The notes: generated by a model not told the origin, from the letters alone. 64,000 nt of DNA from Allomuricauda sp. (GCA_017795045.1 CP051244.1:3325702-3389701), one strand, 5' to 3'. Shown: positions 43,519 to 52,867, counted from the first letter of the stretch. Made by a program: numbers and translations.

Positions 43519-43854
43519 TTATGCGGTAACTCGTACAGGAAGGGTAAAAACCTTACCGGAAGGGATGTTATCCAAATCCACCTTACGATAGTTCAACCTA
43601 CCTTTGATAAAGTTTTCAAGACTGCTGTTCTCAGTGTCAACAGAAAGTACTACTAGTTCACCATCCTTATTGATGGTAAAGAAAACCTGGGCCGTCCAAT
43701 CTTCTGAGGCCACCTTAAAGGAATTCTTTTTCAACATCCCTCGGATTTGTGCACAAAGGCTCGCCTCGGGATTCACGTCTGCTCCTGAGTTGGCAAAAAC
43801 CGACATGGTGGCAAACAACATTAGGATCATTGAAACAACTTTGATTTTTTTCAT
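43519..43854 (-). CDS. Small secreted protein, 111 residues, TonB-C-like fold possible
   Basis: A signal peptide (MKKIKVVSMILMLFATMSVFA) and a mature part of about 90 residues. EDWTAQVFFTINKDGELVVLSVDTENSSLENFIKGRLNY resembles the beta-strand, loop and helix of TonB C-terminal-like domains. It has one Cys in the mature part (SLCAQIRG). I cannot assign a function. It has its own terminator and stands alone. Confidence 0.75.
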   Translation of the reverse strand: MKKIKVVSMILMLFATMSVFANSGADVNPEASLCAQIRGMLKKNSFKVASEDWTAQVFFTINKDGELVVLSVDTENSSLENFIKGRLNYRKVDLDNIPSGKVFTLPVRVTA

Positions 43855-44192
43855 GGTTTCGTTTTTTGATTTACTGATTTTGAATGGTGTTACTAATGAA
43901 TTTCACATATAAATTCAAGTCAAAATTACTGTCAAAATCAACCAAGACCATACCTCCATGAATGATTTAACCGACGTTTAATTCCTATAACGTTGGCTTA
44001 ATATCCATAACTTTTCCATTTTCCAAAATGCATTTTGAAAGCTTATCACCATAGGTTCTATTTTAGGTAAAGACTTTTACAGAAAGTTCCCGTTTTCTGA
44101 TAAATAGGAAAAGGATTACAGTTAAAAATGCATAAAATAAAAAAGGGCAACGTTAAAAAAACGTTGCCCCATATCTTGAAACAAAAGGGAAA
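43855..44192. other. 338-base intergenic region
   Basis: It holds the promoter of the minus-strand secreted protein gene at its left end and the sucC terminator (44145-44169) at its right end. TATATGTG on minus near 43909-43916 is a weak -7 match. A loose inverted repeat (ACGTT and AACGT) is at about 43973-43994. I see no gene in it. Confidence 0.6.
44145..44169 (-). terminator. Terminator after sucC
   Basis: A 10-bp perfect stem (GGGCAACGTT and AACGTTGCCC) with a 5-A loop. Read on minus it is followed by TTTTTTATTTT, 24 bases after the sucC stop. Confidence 0.92.
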
Positions 44193-45386
44193 TTATCCCA
44201 AAACTTCTTTCACTTTATCAGCGGCCTCTTGGAACTGTACTGCAGAATGTACCGCCAGTCCAGAGTTATCTATAATTTCCTTGGCCAATTCCGCATTGGT
44301 ACCTTGCAACCTAACAATGATAGGAACCTTGATGGCATCGCCCATATTTTTATAGGCATCCACTACACCTTGGGCCACACGATCACAACGTACGATACCT
44401 CCAAAGATGTTGATCAATATCGCTTTTACATTGGGATCCTTAAGAATAATCCTAAAGGCTTCCTCCACCCTTTTGGCGTCAGCTGTACCTCCTACATCCA
44501 AAAAGTTGGCAGGCTCACCGCCGGCCATCTTGATCAAATCCATTGTGGCCATGGCCAACCCGGCCCCGTTCACCATACATCCTACGTTACCATCCAAATC
44601 CACATAGTTCAATCCTACTTCACGTGCTTCAACCTCAATGGGGTTTTCCTCGCGAAGGTCACGCATTTCAGCATAGGTCTTTCTTCTGTACAATGCATTG
44701 TCGTCAATGGATACTTTGGCATCAACAGCCATAATTTTATCGTCCGAGGTCTTCAATACCGGATTGATCTCGAACAAACTGGCATCACTTTGCTCATACG
44801 CCCTGTACAATGCAGTGACAAATTTTACCATTTCCTTGAATGCAGTTCCGGAAAGCCCTAGGTTAAAGGCAATACGTCTTGCCTGGAAAGGCAAAAGTCC
44901 AGTTGCGGGATCTATTTCTTCGGTAAAGATCAGGTGAGGGGTCTTTTCGGCCACTTCTTCAATATCCATTCCTCCTTCTGTGGAGTACATGACCATGTTT
45001 CTTCCTGAAGCCCTATTCAACAAAACAGACATATAAAACTCATTGGTCTCGCTATCCCCAGGGTAATATACATCCTCGGCAACCAAAACTTGGTGCACTT
45101 TTTTACCTTCGGCAGATGTTTGCGGCGTAACCAGGTTCATCCCAATAATACTCCCTGCCAATTCCTCAACCTCTTTCAAGTTTTTCGCCAGCTTAACGCC
45201 TCCACCTTTACCACGGCCTCCTGCATGTACCTGGGCTTTGATTACGTGCCATCCGGTACCCGTTTCCTGCGTAAGTTGTTTGGCGGCATCTACCGCTTCA
45301 TTGGCATTTCGGGCAACAATTCCGCGTTGTATCCTTACCCCAAAACTGGCTAAAATTTCTTTTCCTTGATATTCGTGAAGATTCAT
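44193..45386 (-). CDS. sucC: Succinate-CoA ligase subunit beta
   Basis: A 397-residue ATP-grasp subunit of the citric-acid-cycle enzyme that converts succinyl-CoA to succinate with nucleotide phosphorylation. [35 protein letters not shown], the [15 protein letters not shown] motif and [11 protein letters not shown] are all typical. The alpha subunit gene (sucD) is not adjacent. A terminator follows. Confidence 0.98.
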   Translation of the reverse strand: MNLHEYQGKEILASFGVRIQRGIVARNANEAVDAAKQLTQETGTGWHVIKAQVHAGGRGKGGGVKLAKNLKEVEELAGSIIGMNLVTPQTSAEGKKVHQVLVAEDVYYPGDSETNEFYMSVLLNRASGRNMVMYSTEGGMDIEEVAEKTPHLIFTEEIDPATGLLPFQARRIAFNLGLSGTAFKEMVKFVTALYRAYEQSDASLFEINPVLKTSDDKIMAVDAKVSIDDNALYRRKTYAEMRDLREENPIEVEAREVGLNYVDLDGNVGCMVNGAGLAMATMDLIKMAGGEPANFLDVGGTADAKRVEEAFRIILKDPNVKAILINIFGGIVRCDRVAQGVVDAYKNMGDAIKVPIIVRLQGTNAELAKEIIDNSGLAVHSAVQFQEAADKVKEVLG

Positions 45387-45411
45387 CTGTGAATTAACTT
45401 TTGTTTGCCGA

Positions 45412-45419
45412 CAAAAATA
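45412..45419 (-). promoter_or_regulatory. -7 element for sucC
   Basis: TATTTTTG on minus, 25 bases before the sucC ATG. Confidence 0.6.
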
Positions 45420-45514
45420 GAAAACCCCACCGAGAAATAGAAGGTGAAAAAAGAATAATTGCCCTCTAAGGTCGCAACTATAACAATTAGATGGGATTTT
45501 ATAGGATTATCCCG

Positions 45515-46153
45515 TCAAATTTTAAAGTCCTCGAAGTCCAATGGATCAAAATTCTTGAAATGTCCATTCATTTCAATGACAGCCTTGGTGCGGTTTACTT
45601 GGTTTAAAACAGCCGTGGTGGACTCCAAATGATTTTTGATGAACAACAGCCGATCGGTCTCGTTGGAGATTTGTAGCAGTTCATATTCCTGTTCAAAAGA
45701 GAGTCCCATTTTATGGGCCAAGGTATAACTACTGAATTGTTTCGGGGAAATTTGGGTAAAGGGTACGTCCATGAGGTTGTACAACTCCTCCACCATAACC
45801 AACACTTCCGTCCTCAGATTTTCATCAGCAGTGCTCTCCATATCCAAAAACTCAACGTCCCCACCCGCATAAAGCTTTCCTTCCATCTGGTTCTCAAAGG
45901 AAAGTATTTTAAATACTTGCCGGGCCACACAGACCACATCCATTTCCCCATTGTCATATGTGGTCACTACCTCGACCAATTGCACTTCGGTACCATAGGA
46001 AAGGGTATCGTTGATGAACACAGGAATCCCAAAAGTGATCGCTTCCTTTCTACAATCATTGATCAACTGTTTATACCGCTCTTCAAAAATGTGGAGCGGA
46101 ACGGTCTCGCCAGGAAAAAAAACAGATTGCAAAGGAAATAGCGGTAGTCTCAT
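45515..46153 (-). CDS. LON N-terminal (substrate-binding) domain protein
   Basis: A 212-residue protein beginning MRLPLFPLQSVFFPGETVPLHIFEERYKQLI, the typical start of the Lon/PUA-like substrate-recognition domain, without ATPase or protease domains. Residues from about 100 onward are helical. I use the ATG at 46153, because a longer frame would run through the promoter at 46168-46198. Its partner protease is unknown. Confidence 0.9.
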   Translation of the reverse strand: MRLPLFPLQSVFFPGETVPLHIFEERYKQLINDCRKEAITFGIPVFINDTLSYGTEVQLVEVVTTYDNGEMDVVCVARQVFKILSFENQMEGKLYAGGDVEFLDMESTADENLRTEVLVMVEELYNLMDVPFTQISPKQFSSYTLAHKMGLSFEQEYELLQISNETDRLLFIKNHLESTTAVLNQVNRTKAVIEMNGHFKNFDPLDFEDFKI

Positions 46154-46167
46154 TGTTGGAGTTTGCC

Positions 46168-46198
46168 TAAATGTACAATGCGAAACCCAAAAGAGCAA
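46168..46198 (-). promoter_or_regulatory. Promoter for the LON-domain gene
   Basis: On minus, TTG (46196-46198), 20 bases, TACATTTA (46168-46175, one mismatch to TAnnTTTG). The ATG is 15 bases on. Confidence 0.55.
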
Positions 46199-46314
46199 GT
46201 CCAAAAAAACACCGATTGTTATTTTTAAAACAATTTGTTACAAATATATTTACAGCGCTTTTATTCTTGTACAACCCAAGTACAAGGCTTAGTTTTGCGC
46301 GAAAGACTAATGAT

Positions 46315-47553
46315 ATGAATTCCAAAAATTTATTGAAGCTCGCAGGTGAGTTCGGGGCTCCACTTTACGTTTACGATGCTGAAAAGATAGCTTCGCAATA
46401 CCACAGATTGACCCAAGCCTTTGAAGGCGTATCCAATCTTAGATTGAATTATGCCGCCAAAGCGCTGTCCAATATCAGTATCCTAAGGTTCATGAACCAT
46501 TTGGGAAGCGGTCTGGACACGGTCTCCATTCAAGAGGTAAAGTTGGGACTTTTGGCAGGTTTTGCCCCTGAATCCATCATCTTCACACCCAATGGGGTCT
46601 CTTTGGAAGAAATTGAGCAGGCTGCGGCGCTTGGGGTTCAAATCAATATAGACAACCTATCCATTTTGGAGCAGTTTGGAAGCAAGCATCCGGATATTCC
46701 AGTTTGCATTCGGATCAATCCCCACGTAATGGCGGGAGGGAATTCAAAAATTTCCGTAGGACATATCGACTCCAAATTTGGCATCAGCATACACCAAATC
46801 CCACATTTGCTCCGTATTGTGGAACTCACCAATATGACCATAAACGGTATCCACATGCATACCGGAAGTGATATTTTGGACATTGATGTATTCCTTTACG
46901 CCTCGGAAATCCTATTTGAAACGGCCAAGAACTTCAAGGATTTGGAATTCATTGATTTTGGCAGTGGATTTAAGGTTCCCTATAAAAAAGGGGACATTCA
47001 TACCAATGTAGAGGAATTAGGCAAAAAATTGACTGCTAGGTTCAATGAATTTTGTGCCGAATATGGTCGAGAGCTCACGTTGGCCTTTGAACCCGGTAAA
47101 TTCTTGGTGAGCGAGGCCGGATACTTCTTGGCCAAGGTGAATGTGGTAAAACAGACCACCTCCACAGTTTTTGCCAGCGTAGACTCAGGATTCAACCATT
47201 TGATACGCCCTATGCTGTATGGCTCAACACATGAGATTGTCAACATTTCCAACCCCAAAGGAAGAGAGCGGTACTACTCTGTGGTAGGCTATATCTGCGA
47301 AACGGATACTTTTGGCAGCAATCGTAGGATCAATGAAATTTCCGAAGGCGATATTCTGTGCTTTAAAAATGCCGGGGCCTATTGCTTTACCATGGCCAGC
47401 AACTACAACTCGAGGTTCAGACCTGCGGAGGTTTTATGGTACAACGACAAAGCGCATCTTATTCGAGAAAGGGAAACCTTTGATGACATCCTCAAAAACC
47501 AGGTGGATGTAAAGGAACTTTTTGAGGCGCCCAAAAAGGAAGTCGTAAAATAA
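46315..47553 (+). CDS. lysA: Diaminopimelate decarboxylase
   Basis: A 412-residue PLP enzyme that makes lysine from meso-diaminopimelate. The Schiff-base Lys is K49 in LNYAAKALSNISIL; HMHTGSDI, FIDFGSGFKVPY, AFEPGKFLV and the dimer-interface motifs CETDTFG and NAGAYCFTMASNYN are present. I start at the ATG at 46315 (MNSKNLLKLAGEFG); the frame extends upstream but without conserved sequence. The DUF3995 gene begins directly after the stop. Confidence 0.97.
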   Translation: MNSKNLLKLAGEFGAPLYVYDAEKIASQYHRLTQAFEGVSNLRLNYAAKALSNISILRFMNHLGSGLDTVSIQEVKLGLLAGFAPESIIFTPNGVSLEEIEQAAALGVQINIDNLSILEQFGSKHPDIPVCIRINPHVMAGGNSKISVGHIDSKFGISIHQIPHLLRIVELTNMTINGIHMHTGSDILDIDVFLYASEILFETAKNFKDLEFIDFGSGFKVPYKKGDIHTNVEELGKKLTARFNEFCAEYGRELTLAFEPGKFLVSEAGYFLAKVNVVKQTTSTVFASVDSGFNHLIRPMLYGSTHEIVNISNPKGRERYYSVVGYICETDTFGSNRRINEISEGDILCFKNAGAYCFTMASNYNSRFRPAEVLWYNDKAHLIRERETFDDILKNQVDVKELFEAPKKEVVK

Positions 47554-47967
47554 ATGGAGGTCATAGCCCTGCTAGTTGCCACCATATTCATCTTCCTTTC
47601 CGGATTGCATCTGTATTGGGTTCTCTTTGGTATCAAGGACCCTACCCAAGTGCTGCCTACCAATGAAGACGGCAAACTGTTGATGGGACCCGGAAAAATA
47701 GGGACGTTGCTCGTAGGGATGTTTCTGGCATTTTTTGCATCCGTTTACCTCAACAAAGTATTGGAGTTTTTCAGTTTTGACGGATTGACCTATATCTCTT
47801 TGGGGATTGGCTTTCTGTTCTTGGCTAGGACCATTGGGGATTTTAAATATGTAGGTTTTTTCAAATCCGTGAAAAGCACAAATTTTGCATTCATGGATAC
47901 AAGGTATTATTCCCCATTGACCTTGATGGTCGCTGTACTTATCTTCATTTTGGAGATGTGGGGTTGA
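47554..47967 (+). CDS. DUF3995 membrane protein
   Basis: A 137-residue membrane protein with four hydrophobic helices and the family start LLVATIFIFLSGLHLYWVLFG, then LLVGMFLAFFASVYL, ISLGIGFLFLARTIGDFKYVGFFK and the C-terminal YYSPLTLMVAVLIFILE. Its ATG abuts the lysA stop, so the two are co-translated. Function unknown. Confidence 0.88.
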   Translation: MEVIALLVATIFIFLSGLHLYWVLFGIKDPTQVLPTNEDGKLLMGPGKIGTLLVGMFLAFFASVYLNKVLEFFSFDGLTYISLGIGFLFLARTIGDFKYVGFFKSVKSTNFAFMDTRYYSPLTLMVAVLIFILEMWG

Positions 47968-47991
47968 ATACTTTTTTGGCACAATTTTCGT

Positions 47992-47999
47992 TAGTTTTG
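47992..47999 (+). promoter_or_regulatory. -7 element for the thioredoxin-like gene
   Basis: TAGTTTTG on plus, 38 bases before the ATG at 48038. It supports that start over one at 48002, which would lie at or before the transcription start. Confidence 0.6.
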
Positions 48000-48037
48000 T
48001 AATGATCGGTAGACCAATACCTCAAAACAAAAGCACT

Positions 48038-48553
48038 ATGCGTACAATTTTTACCCAAATCAGTTTATTGTTTCTTCTTTTTGTAGGGTTTCAAGCCCAA
48101 GCACAGGATATCAATTGGATGTCTTGGGAAGAAGCCGTGCAATTGTCCCAAACCGATGCCCAACCCAAAAAAATATTCATCGATGTATACACCGATTGGT
48201 GCGGATGGTGCAAAAAAATGGACAAGGATACCTTTCAAAATCCTGAAGTTTCCACCTATATGCAGGATAACTTTTACATGGTAAAACTGGACGCCGAAGG
48301 CAAAGACCCCATCGAATTCCAAGGGAAGACCTTCAAGTTTGTCCCTTCTGGAAGAAGAGGCTATCATGAATTTGCCGCAGCCCTGTTGCAAGGAAAAATG
48401 AGCTATCCCACAGTAGTCTTTTTGGATGAGGATTTAAAAATGCTCTCCCCGGTACCCGGATACCAAAAAGTGGAGCCGTTCCTTCAAATTGCCCGTTATT
48501 TTGGGGACAATATCTACAAGGATAAGGATTGGCAAACGTATGCCGGAAAATAA
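48038..48553 (+). CDS. Secreted thioredoxin-like protein
   Basis: A 171-residue protein with a signal peptide (MRTIFTQISLLFLLFVGFQAQAQ) and a thioredoxin fold: IFIDVYTDWCGWCKKMDKDTF with the active-site CGWC (C55 and C58), and the cis-Pro in SYPTVVFLDEDL. It should act in periplasmic disulfide reduction or transfer. An electron donor is not visible in the window. It is convergent with guaB. Confidence 0.93.
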   Translation: MRTIFTQISLLFLLFVGFQAQAQDINWMSWEEAVQLSQTDAQPKKIFIDVYTDWCGWCKKMDKDTFQNPEVSTYMQDNFYMVKLDAEGKDPIEFQGKTFKFVPSGRRGYHEFAAALLQGKMSYPTVVFLDEDLKMLSPVPGYQKVEPFLQIARYFGDNIYKDKDWQTYAGK

Positions 48554-48568
48554 ACCCAACTACTCTTA

Positions 48569-50041
48569 TTACCTACTGTAATTTGGACTTTCCTTAGTGA
48601 TGGTCACATCATGCGGATGACTTTCATGGATTCCACTGGAAGTGATTTTCACAAACTTTCCTGTTTCTTTCAAGGTTTCAATATTCTTGGCGCCACAGTA
48701 GCCCATTCCGGCACGGAGACCACCAATAAATTGGTGCATGCTTTCGTATAGGTCACCTTTGTATGGTACACGGCCCACAATACCTTCGGGAACGAGTTTT
48801 TTGATATCGTCCTCCACATCTTGGAAGTAACGGTCCTTACTACCCGATTTCATGGCTTCAACGGAGCCCATGCCTCGGTACGACTTGAACTTTCGCCCTT
48901 CATAAATAATGGTTTCCCCTGGGGATTCCTTGGTACCTGCCAGCAAGGAGCCCAACATCACCGTATCGGCACCAGCCGCAATGGCTTTGGGAATATCACC
49001 CGTATATCGTATCCCACCGTCAGCAATTACAGGAACCCCTGTGCCCTTGATGGCGGCTGCCACTTCCAAAACCGCGGAAAACTGTGGGAATCCGACACCT
49101 GCCACCACTCGGGTTGTACAAATGGAGCCTGGCCCAATGCCCACTTTTACCGCATCGGCACCGGCTTCCACCAAATACTTGGCGGCTTCACCAGTAGCGA
49201 TATTGCCCACAACCACTTCAAGTTCTGGGTAGGATTTTTTGACTTCCTTCAAGATACTGACCACACCTTTGGTGTGACCGTGTGCTGTATCGATAATAAT
49301 GGCATCCACCCCAGCATTTACCAAGGCACCTGCCCTTTCCACTGCATCGGCGGTTACCCCAATAGCAGCAGCCACACGTAAACGCCCATACTGGTCTTTA
49401 TTGGCAATGGGCTTTTGGGTCAGCTTGGTAATGTCCCTAAACGTAATGAGACCGACCAATTCGTCTTTGTCGTTCACCACGGGTAGTTTTTCAATCTTGT
49501 TTTCTTGAAGGATGACCTCAGCCTGTTGTAATGAAGTTCCCTCTCCCACAGTGACCAAATTCTCCGAAGTCATGACCTCCCCAATGGGACGGTCGTTGTT
49601 TTTTTCAAAACGCAAATCCCTATTGGTCACAATCCCGATCAACTTTTTGTTGTCGTCCACAATGGGGATACCCCCAATACTGTGTTCCTTCATGTTGGCC
49701 TTGGCATCCCTTACCTTAGAGTTCAGGGGAAGGGTCACTGGGTCCATGATCATGCCGCTTTCCGCTCTTTTTACCTTACGGACTTTAAGCGCCTGCTGCT
49801 CTATGGTCATATTTTTATGCAAGACCCCAATTCCTCCTTCGCGGGCCATGGCAATGGCCATGCGCGATTCGGTAACCGTGTCCATTGCTGCAGAAACAAT
49901 GGGAACATTAATGGTAATGTTTCTAGTAAACTTGGATTGGATATTGACTTCCCGGGGAAGTACTTCGGAGTAGGCTGGCACAAGTAGGACGTCATCATAG
50001 GTCAATCCTTCGCCAACAATTTTGTTAAGGTGGGCTTCCAT
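48569..50041 (-). CDS. guaB: Inosine-5'-monophosphate dehydrogenase
   Basis: A 490-residue enzyme that commits IMP to guanine nucleotides. The barrel start [16 protein letters not shown], two CBS domains between about residues 95 and 210, and the catalytic loop [15 protein letters not shown] with C308 are present. [25 protein letters not shown] and the flap with the Tyr-Arg pair are intact. A -7 element lies 23 bases upstream of the ATG. Confidence 0.98.
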   Translation of the reverse strand: MEAHLNKIVGEGLTYDDVLLVPAYSEVLPREVNIQSKFTRNITINVPIVSAAMDTVTESRMAIAMAREGGIGVLHKNMTIEQQALKVRKVKRAESGMIMDPVTLPLNSKVRDAKANMKEHSIGGIPIVDDNKKLIGIVTNRDLRFEKNNDRPIGEVMTSENLVTVGEGTSLQQAEVILQENKIEKLPVVNDKDELVGLITFRDITKLTQKPIANKDQYGRLRVAAAIGVTADAVERAGALVNAGVDAIIIDTAHGHTKGVVSILKEVKKSYPELEVVVGNIATGEAAKYLVEAGADAVKVGIGPGSICTTRVVAGVGFPQFSAVLEVAAAIKGTGVPVIADGGIRYTGDIPKAIAAGADTVMLGSLLAGTKESPGETIIYEGRKFKSYRGMGSVEAMKSGSKDRYFQDVEDDIKKLVPEGIVGRVPYKGDLYESMHQFIGGLRAGMGYCGAKNIETLKETGKFVKITSSGIHESHPHDVTITKESPNYSR

Positions 50042-50064
50042 TGCAATTACGAATTAATTGCGTG

Positions 50065-50072
50065 CAAATATA
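50065..50072 (-). promoter_or_regulatory. -7 element for guaB
   Basis: TATATTTG on minus, 23 bases before the ATG at 50041. Confidence 0.6.
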
Positions 50073-50134
50073 CCACCTTTTTAATTCATATCTATCTCTT
50101 TTCACATTTGGTTCACCTGAGATCTAATTTATTT

Positions 50135-50157
50135 TTATTTAGACTTATTATAAATAA
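50135..50157. promoter_or_regulatory. Repeated 23-bp element, copy 1 (before DUF6686-like gene)
   Basis: Arms TTATTTA and TAAATAA are perfect 7-bp inverted repeats around a 9-base core starting GACT. It ends four bases before a weak -7 element TATCTTTA (50162-50169) and 30 bases before the ATG at 50188. The 19-base consensus over three copies is TTAGACTyAkTwTrAATAA. Confidence 0.7.
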
Positions 50158-50187
50158 TTGATATCTTTATCACCTAATGCAATTATT

Positions 50188-50538
50188 ATGTGTGAATCCC
50201 TGATTATTCTGGACCAATCCAAGAATGGTATACTTACCTTTTGTAACCGAAGCAAACTCTTCCAATTGATTTTCAACAACCTATGTTTTGAATTATACGA
50301 ATGGGAACTGGAAGCGTTCAAGGAATACATCCTTCAATTGGATGCATCGTATTGGGAAAAACAATTGAGACATTGGTCCCAACAACGTAAAATTCCCATT
50401 TCCGTAGGTAAAAAGCACTTTATCATCCTAGTGAACAAGGAAGAACTGTTCGAAATAAAACAATTGTTACGCTATAAAAAGCCCCGACCGGAACTTATCG
50501 GGTACCACGATATTGATTATCGATTTATTGAAAACTGA
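50188..50538 (+). CDS. DUF6686-like small protein
   Basis: A 116-residue cytoplasmic protein. I start at the ATG at 50188 (MCESLIILDQSKNGILTFC); the frame extends to a TTG at 50158, but the -7-like sequence lies inside that extension. The pattern of an N-terminal Cys, a beta region with a second Cys in TFCNRSK, a helix WELEAFKEYILQL, and a late KKHFIILVNKEELFEIKQLL reminds me of DUF6686, with moderate certainty. It is convergent with the membrane-protein gene, and its promoter carries the same element as the FMN and porin promoters. Confidence 0.7.
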   Translation: MCESLIILDQSKNGILTFCNRSKLFQLIFNNLCFELYEWELEAFKEYILQLDASYWEKQLRHWSQQRKIPISVGKKHFIILVNKEELFEIKQLLRYKKPRPELIGYHDIDYRFIEN

Positions 50539-50563
50539 TCATGAGGGTCATAACCTCAATAAC

Positions 50564-51061
50564 CTATTGGTTTCGGGAGGGTCTGGCACACTGCCACAAG
50601 ACGACCGCTGCAGAGCAGGTAAAGGTAAGGGTCATTAATACCCCGGAGAAAATGACGATATACTTAAACCAAGATACCCCTTTCCACATGAGATAAATAC
50701 CTCCAAAGGTCAAAATCACGGACAGAAAGGGCTCGATGGTCAAAAAAAGTTTCCATTTTTTAGGCAAGTGGGTCAACCACACCAATCCGCCCAACAAAAA
50801 AAAGATCATGGACATGGACAAAATGTGGGTATGCACAATGGTGAGCATCTCACGGTCACCCTTCTTGAACTTCATCACCGTTGCCTCTTCGTCTTCCTCG
50901 TTGCCCAAATAATTTTCCTCAATGCCTGCGGGCGAAGTGGAATCCGTTTCCTTGATGAAGAGCAATCCTGTGAAGAACCCAATGGAAAGTATCACCACAA
51001 AAGTGCCTATGAATAGGCGTATTTCTTTGGGAAAAGTGGACAATAGACCGTTATATACCAT
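50564..51061 (-). CDS. Four-helix membrane protein, partner of FMN-binding protein
   Basis: A 165-residue protein with four hydrophobic helices (FIGTFVVILSIGFFTGLLF; ILSMSMIFFLLGGLVWL; EPFLSVILTFGGIYLMW; YIVIFSGVLMTLTFTCSAAVVLW). The loop between helices 1 and 2 is acidic. The stretch TIVHTHILSMSM places His residues at the membrane edge, which could bind heme or metal. Its ATG overlaps the FMN gene's TAA by one base, so translation is coupled. I know no named family for it; a link to flavin electron transfer is an inference from context. Confidence 0.75.
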   Translation of the reverse strand: MVYNGLLSTFPKEIRLFIGTFVVILSIGFFTGLLFIKETDSTSPAGIEENYLGNEEDEEATVMKFKKGDREMLTIVHTHILSMSMIFFLLGGLVWLTHLPKKWKLFLTIEPFLSVILTFGGIYLMWKGVSWFKYIVIFSGVLMTLTFTCSAAVVLWQCARPSRNQ

Positions 51062-51591
51062 TATAGATGTCCTTTATCCTGAAGTATTCCAATGGTCTGA
51101 AGCAGGTTGTCCATGGACCGGGTCATGGAATTCACCGAAATGGTGGCACCGGATATGGCATCGATGTTGGTCTCAGGATTCACACGGTCCCCGCCTGTCT
51201 TCCCCAAAAATTGCTTCAACCATCTTTTACTCCCAATCTCACCTCCATATTCTTCCCGGTACACCAGTACTTTTGTGTTGATGATCTTCACAGTATCATC
51301 AAAAAGCACCAAATAATCAAAATTTGCAGTCTTACTTGGGGCTTGGTCGAAAAATGCATAACCCAAAATTGCGTTTCCAGCAGTAATCCGGTATAAATTT
51401 TCCCCAGAAATTTTGGTGGGGAGCTGCGCATTCAAATCGTTTGGGATGGTAATGGGTTGCAGGGCAAAATCCACAACCTCAAAGGTCTTTTCCACTTCTT
51501 TCAGCACCCTTTTGTTCACCTCTTTGGGAGCGGTGAATGCAAGGAGCATCAAAACAAGGGGAATAACTACATATGGTTTTGCCGATTTCAT
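51061..51591 (-). CDS. Periplasmic FMN-binding domain protein
   Basis: A 176-residue protein with an N-terminal signal or anchor (YVVIPLVLMLLAFT) and an FMN-binding domain ending in DAISGATISVNSMT (residues 144-157). That is the flavinylation motif D-x3-G-A-T-like; T150 is the likely FMN attachment site. GYAFFDQAPSKTANFDYLVLFD fits the domain core. ApbE, which would attach the flavin, is not in the window. The gene has its own -7 element and copy 2 of the repeated element, and it overlaps the four-helix membrane gene. Confidence 0.88.
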   Translation of the reverse strand: MKSAKPYVVIPLVLMLLAFTAPKEVNKRVLKEVEKTFEVVDFALQPITIPNDLNAQLPTKISGENLYRITAGNAILGYAFFDQAPSKTANFDYLVLFDDTVKIINTKVLVYREEYGGEIGSKRWLKQFLGKTGGDRVNPETNIDAISGATISVNSMTRSMDNLLQTIGILQDKGHL

Positions 51592-51595
51592 CCCA

Positions 51596-51603
51596 CAAAT
51601 ATA
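51596..51603 (-). promoter_or_regulatory. -7 element for the FMN-binding gene
   Basis: TATATTTG on minus, only four bases before the ATG at 51591, which implies a leaderless or nearly leaderless mRNA if this is the true promoter. Confidence 0.5.
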
Positions 51604-51604
51604 T

Positions 51605-51627
51605 TAATTTAGACTCATTATGAATAA
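51605..51627. promoter_or_regulatory. Repeated 23-bp element, copy 2 (before FMN-binding gene)
   Basis: It matches copy 1 at 17 of the 19 consensus bases, and its arms pair at 5 of 7 positions. It starts one base upstream of the -7 element at 51596-51603 and sits between it and the porin terminator. Confidence 0.7.
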
Positions 51628-51629
51628 AA

Positions 51630-51657
51630 ACAGGGCGGAATATTACATCCGCCCTGT
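51630..51657 (-). terminator. Terminator after the porin gene
   Basis: A 10-bp perfect stem (51630-51639 and 51648-51657, ACAGGGCGGA/TCCGCCCTGT) with an 8-base loop. Read on minus it is followed by TTTTTATT, so porin and FMN-binding transcripts are largely separate. Confidence 0.88.
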
Positions 51658-51667
51658 CTATATTTTT

Positions 51668-52846
51668 TTAGAACCAAACTCCTATTCCAAAGTTCAATCG
51701 GTCCTGTACATCCGAGTTATCCGCGGCATTGCTTCGAAACTGATAGTCACCTTTGACCACCACTCCTGGTGCAATATGGTAGGTCAATCCCGTGGTTACA
51801 TCAGTTCGGTCATAAGCTTCATTCTTCACCAAACTTCCTTCGGTATCCGCGTGGGTATTGTACATCTCGTACCGGGCAAAAGCAAAAAGTTTTTGTCTAT
51901 TTCCTGCTGGAAGGACATTATAGGCCCCTTCCAAATACCAACCTTGTAATGCACTTCCCAGATTACTTCCAGTCAAGTCGTTGTAGGCATCGGTATCCGA
52001 TAACGAAGCATGGATAAATTGTCCCCTAGCCGTAAAGTTTTGATACGCATAACGGGCATCGAATCCAAACATGGCGATGCCTATATCTGCCCCATCAAAC
52101 TCCTCTACATCGTCATCGGCCTGAGTACGTCCAAAATAGGTTGAAAAGCCCAAACGCAGTCCAGGAATGCCGTAGTAATCCAATTTTGTGGATAGGTTGG
52201 GGCTATCAATGGTGGATTGGATTCCCTTTTGTCTTCCTCCCCGAAGGCCACTGGAACCACCCAATTTTCCGGCCACACCGCCTTCTCCATCGGCTTCAGT
52301 GGATTTAAATCCATTAAAAAGATAAGCCTGATATCCCAAGGAAATGGAGTTGAACCTTCCGGTTACCCCTACCCCAAGCTCACGCCAAGTGGTGGGAACA
52401 ATGGAATTGTCCAAACCAGGACGTTCCGTTCCATTAAACGTGGTGGGTTCATGGAATTCGTTGATAATTCCCATGGGTACCAACATCAAGCCTCCTCGGA
52501 TGTTAAGATTCGGAGCCGCATTATAGTTTACAAAAGCTTGTTCTATAAAAACTTCTTCAACATGCTCAAACTCCACTTCCGTAACAAATTGGGTACGGTC
52601 GTCAAAGCGATATCCGAAAAGGAGTACCAGACGTTGCACATCCAGTTCCCCGTTATCCCCTTCAGGCTGATTGTACAGCATTTCACCATAGGCCCCTACG
52701 GTCACTGCAGAAGCATAGTTCCCTGAAAGTAAACGCTGTGCGGCGTTGATCTGTTTCTGTGGATCCAACTGGATCGAGTCGGTTTTGGTCTGTGCGAACG
52801 TGAATGATGCACATAGTAAAGCAAATAGAATTGTTGTTTGTTTCAT
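51668..52846 (-). CDS. Outer-membrane porin of the OprP/O-like (beta-barrel) type
   Basis: A 392-residue outer-membrane protein with a signal peptide (MKQTTILFALLCASFTFA). After a short N-terminal part, alternating strands follow (AVTVGAYGEMLYN; QRLVLLFGYRFDDRTQFVTEVEFEHV; NIRGGLMLVPMGIINEFHEP; TWRELGVGVTGRF) and the last residue is Phe (FGIGVWF), the usual barrel-assembly signal. It resembles phosphate-selective-porin-type barrels, but the substrate cannot be told. Copy 3 of the repeated element and a full promoter lie upstream. Confidence 0.9.
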   Translation of the reverse strand: MKQTTILFALLCASFTFAQTKTDSIQLDPQKQINAAQRLLSGNYASAVTVGAYGEMLYNQPEGDNGELDVQRLVLLFGYRFDDRTQFVTEVEFEHVEEVFIEQAFVNYNAAPNLNIRGGLMLVPMGIINEFHEPTTFNGTERPGLDNSIVPTTWRELGVGVTGRFNSISLGYQAYLFNGFKSTEADGEGGVAGKLGGSSGLRGGRQKGIQSTIDSPNLSTKLDYYGIPGLRLGFSTYFGRTQADDDVEEFDGADIGIAMFGFDARYAYQNFTARGQFIHASLSDTDAYNDLTGSNLGSALQGWYLEGAYNVLPAGNRQKLFAFARYEMYNTHADTEGSLVKNEAYDRTDVTTGLTYHIAPGVVVKGDYQFRSNAADNSDVQDRLNFGIGVWF

Positions 52847-52867
52847 GGTGTTTCAATAATTGCGCGG

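Noticed and set aside
43973..43994. Loose ACGTT/AACGT inverted repeat in the intergenic region
   Set aside because: The arms are short and mismatched beyond five bases; not enough to call an operator or terminator.
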